Shown here piece by piece: positions 5,221 to 6,769 of a stretch of DNA of 6,769 bases (positions are counted from its first letter, which is position 1; each line of letters starts with the position of its first letter). Position numbers and translations under genes: made by a program. Source of the stretch: Bacteroidales bacterium GP4 (lineage in GTDB: Bacteria; Bacteroidota; Bacteroidia; Bacteroidales; Muribaculaceae); assembly GCA_001701065.1 (NCBI GenBank), contig DAAL01000011.1, forward strand, positions 1-6,769, written 5' to 3'. Under the pieces are notes generated by a model, which was not told the DNA's origin, did no database searches, and saw only the letters and a program-made list of their open reading frames with translations.

Positions 5221-6453
5221 TAATGCTTCTATAGGTTTAATATTCATCGCTTTAAGCGCAGGGATGGTGCCGGCGGCGGTTCCGAGCGTGAGGAATGTCA
5301 CGAGAATCCACACAGCGTTCATGAACGAAAGCTGGAATCCCGGTACATCGTCGCCCTCAGCCGTGACATGTGCCGCAATCAGCAACACCAGAACAGCGAA
5401 ACATATTCCTGCCACGCCCGCCACGATGGTGAGTACGACGCTCTCGGAGAGAATCTGCATGATGATGTCGCGCGGTTTTGCTCCGATGGCACGGCGTATG
5501 CCTATCTCCTGTGTACGTTCTTTCACTATAATCCACATGATGTTGCCTATGCCTATGATTCCTGCAAGTAGCGAGCCCATGCCCACGAACAGCACCAGAA
5601 TGTCGACTCCGAGGAACACATTGGACACCATCTCAAACATTTCCGAGATATCCATTATCTCGATAGCCTGCTTGTCGTCAGGGTGGATGGGGTGGTTGCT
5701 GCGTATCACTCTTTCTATTTTTGGGAGAAGCGCAGTGGGGCTGCTCCCTTTTTTCAGAGCGAAGACGAAATAGAATATCTTGTTTCCGTAGTTATAGGCA
5801 CTCTGTGCCGTGGTGATGGGGATGAACAGCGAGTCATCGACACGTGAGCCTATGGACACTTCGGAGCGTTGGCTTGCCACACCTATGATGCGGTAGTAGA
5901 TGTTGTCAGCCTCGATGAATTTTCCTATCGGGGATTCTCCACCAAATAGCTGATCGGCTACCTTCTTGCCTATCACACACACCTTTTTGCGCTCACGCAT
6001 GTCAGCCTCGTTGATGAACCTGCCTTCATGGATGACAGGGCTCATGATGAATTCAAATCCTTCCTCCACGCCCTGCAGGCTTGTGCTTTGGGTCTTGTCC
6101 TTGTACTTGGCGGTGGTGGACTTTGATGCCATGGAGGTGGATGCTTCTATCTCGGGGATGCGGTTGCGCAGATTCTGCACATCGGTAAGGGTAAGGCTCC
6201 ACGACATGCCTTTGGAGTAACCTTTGTAGGGCATGGAAGTGGTGTTGGGGAATATCGCGCCGGAGTTCTGGGCGAATCCTGCAAACTGCCGGCTTAAAAT
6301 GTCCTGAAGTCCCTGCGCGCCTCCCCACAGCATGGCAAGCATAGCCGTGCCCCAGAATATACCGAAAGCGGTGAGGAATGTGCGGGTCTTATTGCGTGAA
6401 AGAGTGGCTGTGATCTCTTTCCAGTTGTCTATGTCAAATACCGGATTTTTCAT
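5209..6453 (-). CDS. ABC transporter permease, MacB/FtsX type, without ATPase domain
   Basis: This is the inner-membrane subunit of a MacAB-like exporter (type VII ABC fold). The 414-residue protein has the standard order. A short cytoplasmic helix contains NKTRTFLTAFGIFWG (21-35) and leads into the first membrane helix (about 26-46). A large periplasmic MacB core domain covers about 50-275. Three membrane helices follow near 283-308, 338-361 and 380-400. The cytoplasmic coupling segment KERTQEIGIRRAIGAKP (311-327) should contact the ATPase. The C-terminal tail is IPALKAMNIKPIEAL (397-411). There is no Walker A or signature motif, so ATP hydrolysis must come from a separate protein, not encoded in this window. 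The gene starts 12 bases after the stop of a second permease of the same family, suggesting the two form a heterodimer. The adaptor and outer-membrane genes follow in the same operon. The transported substrate is unknown; macrolides, peptides and lipid-linked molecules are known for relatives. Confidence 0.95.
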   Translation of the reverse strand: MKNPVFDIDNWKEITATLSRNKTRTFLTAFGIFWGTAMLAMLWGGAQGLQDILSRQFAGFAQNSGAIFPNTTSMPYKGYSKGMSWSLTLTDVQNLRNRIPEIEASTSMASKSTTAKYKDKTQSTSLQGVEEGFEFIMSPVIHEGRFINEADMRERKKVCVIGKKVADQLFGGESPIGKFIEADNIYYRIIGVASQRSEVSIGSRVDDSLFIPITTAQSAYNYGNKIFYFVFALKKGSSPTALLPKIERVIRSNHPIHPDDKQAIEIMDISEMFEMVSNVFLGVDILVLFVGMGSLLAGIIGIGNIMWIIVKERTQEIGIRRAIGAKPRDIIMQILSESVVLTIVAGVAGICFAVLVLLIAAHVTAEGDDVPGFQLSFMNAVWILVTFLTLGTAAGTIPALKAMNIKPIEALNDK

Positions 6454-6465
6454 TTTTGCTACGGT

Positions 6466-6769
6466 TTATTCGGTTCTTAATGCTTCGACAGGCTTTACTT
6501 TGAGTGCCTTTAGCGCAGGGAAAAGCCCAGCAAGGGCACCTGCCACCACCAGCACCGCCGTCACTTCGAGGGCAAGTGTGATGTCGACTTTCGGGTCCTT
6601 GATGAAATCGCTTCCGGCAAAGGCATGAGCTATTATCTCGGTGCCTATGGTGCCCATGAGGATGCCTATGTAGCCAAACACGGTGGTCAACGCCACACTC
6701 TCCACTATCACCTGGATAAGTATATTGGCGGGTTTTGCCCCGATGGCGCGCCTGATTCCAATCTCATGG
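6466..6769 (-). CDS. Second MacB/FtsX-type ABC permease, C-terminal 100 residues only
   Basis: The gene runs off the right edge, so only its C-terminus is seen. An open frame extends from the edge to the TAA at 6466-6468. The visible 100 residues begin inside the cytoplasmic coupling segment HEIGIRRAIGAKP (1-13). They then show one membrane helix (about 22-46), a short periplasmic stretch with FIKDPKVD (55-62), a last membrane helix (about 64-84) and the tail FPALKALKVKPVEALRTE (83-100). The coupling segment shares 12 consecutive residues (EIGIRRAIGAKP) with the complete permease downstream, and both proteins end in PALKA...KP.EAL, so they are paralogues. A GTG at 6711 could look like a start but lies in the middle of the family domain and is not one. 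Whether an ATPase is fused at its far N-terminus cannot be seen. Confidence 0.93.
   Translation of the reverse strand, partial: HEIGIRRAIGAKPANILIQVIVESVALTTVFGYIGILMGTIGTEIIAHAFAGSDFIKDPKVDITLALEVTAVLVVAGALAGLFPALKALKVKPVEALRTE

Noticed and set aside
5264..5773. Plus-strand frame of 169 codons inside the ABC permease
   Set aside because: Antisense to the membrane and coupling part of the permease; the Met/Ser/Thr/Ile-rich product is the expected mirror of hydrophobic codons.
6466..6711. A short 81-residue membrane protein starting at the GTG at 6711
   Set aside because: The same frame stays open to the window edge and continues into the conserved EIGIRRAIGAKP segment, so this is the end of a longer permease.

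Overview
The window looks like chromosomal DNA from a member of the Bacteroidales. Several things point there. Three promoters have the -33 TTTG / -7 TANNTTTG form typical of this phylum. The tRNA genes lack an encoded CCA tail. Start codons have A-rich leaders with little Shine-Dalgarno character. The window also carries DUF5103 and DUF3109 proteins closely resembling those I know from Bacteroides and relatives. Moderately GC-rich coding sequence would suit a gut family such as Muribaculaceae or Bacteroidaceae, but that family-level guess is inference.

Layout. Positions 1-264 hold two minus-strand tRNA genes: the 5' part of one cut by the window edge, and a complete tRNA-Arg(CCG). Each has its own recognisable promoter. 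The tRNA-Arg promoter is interlocked with a plus-strand promoter that should drive the next three genes. Positions 265-2781 are a tightly packed plus-strand operon: ung (uracil-DNA glycosylase), a secreted DUF5103 protein of the type IX secretion 'plug' family, and a cysteine-rich cytoplasmic DUF3109 protein. The first two overlap by ATGA and the third starts at or just before the end of the second.

Positions 2778-6769 are a minus-strand operon, read from the right edge leftward. It contains the C-terminus of one MacB-type ABC permease, a complete second MacB-type permease, a HlyD/MacA-type periplasmic adaptor and a TolC-family outer-membrane channel. The intergenic gaps are only 12 to 17 bases. 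Together they would form a tripartite efflux machine spanning both membranes. Neither permease, as far as seen, carries an ATPase domain; the ATP-binding subunit is presumably encoded beyond the right edge. The two operons converge and their stop codons overlap by 4 bases.

Most of the window is ordinary, well-recognised genes. The points that merit a second look are the 36-bp near-palindrome holding two face-to-face promoters (183-218), the shared upstream element of the two tRNA promoters, the odd grouping of a DNA-repair enzyme with an envelope protein and a Cys-rich protein, the tail-to-tail gene overlap, and the paired permeases. I saw no evidence for CRISPR arrays, insertion sequences, phage genes or a clearly new system.
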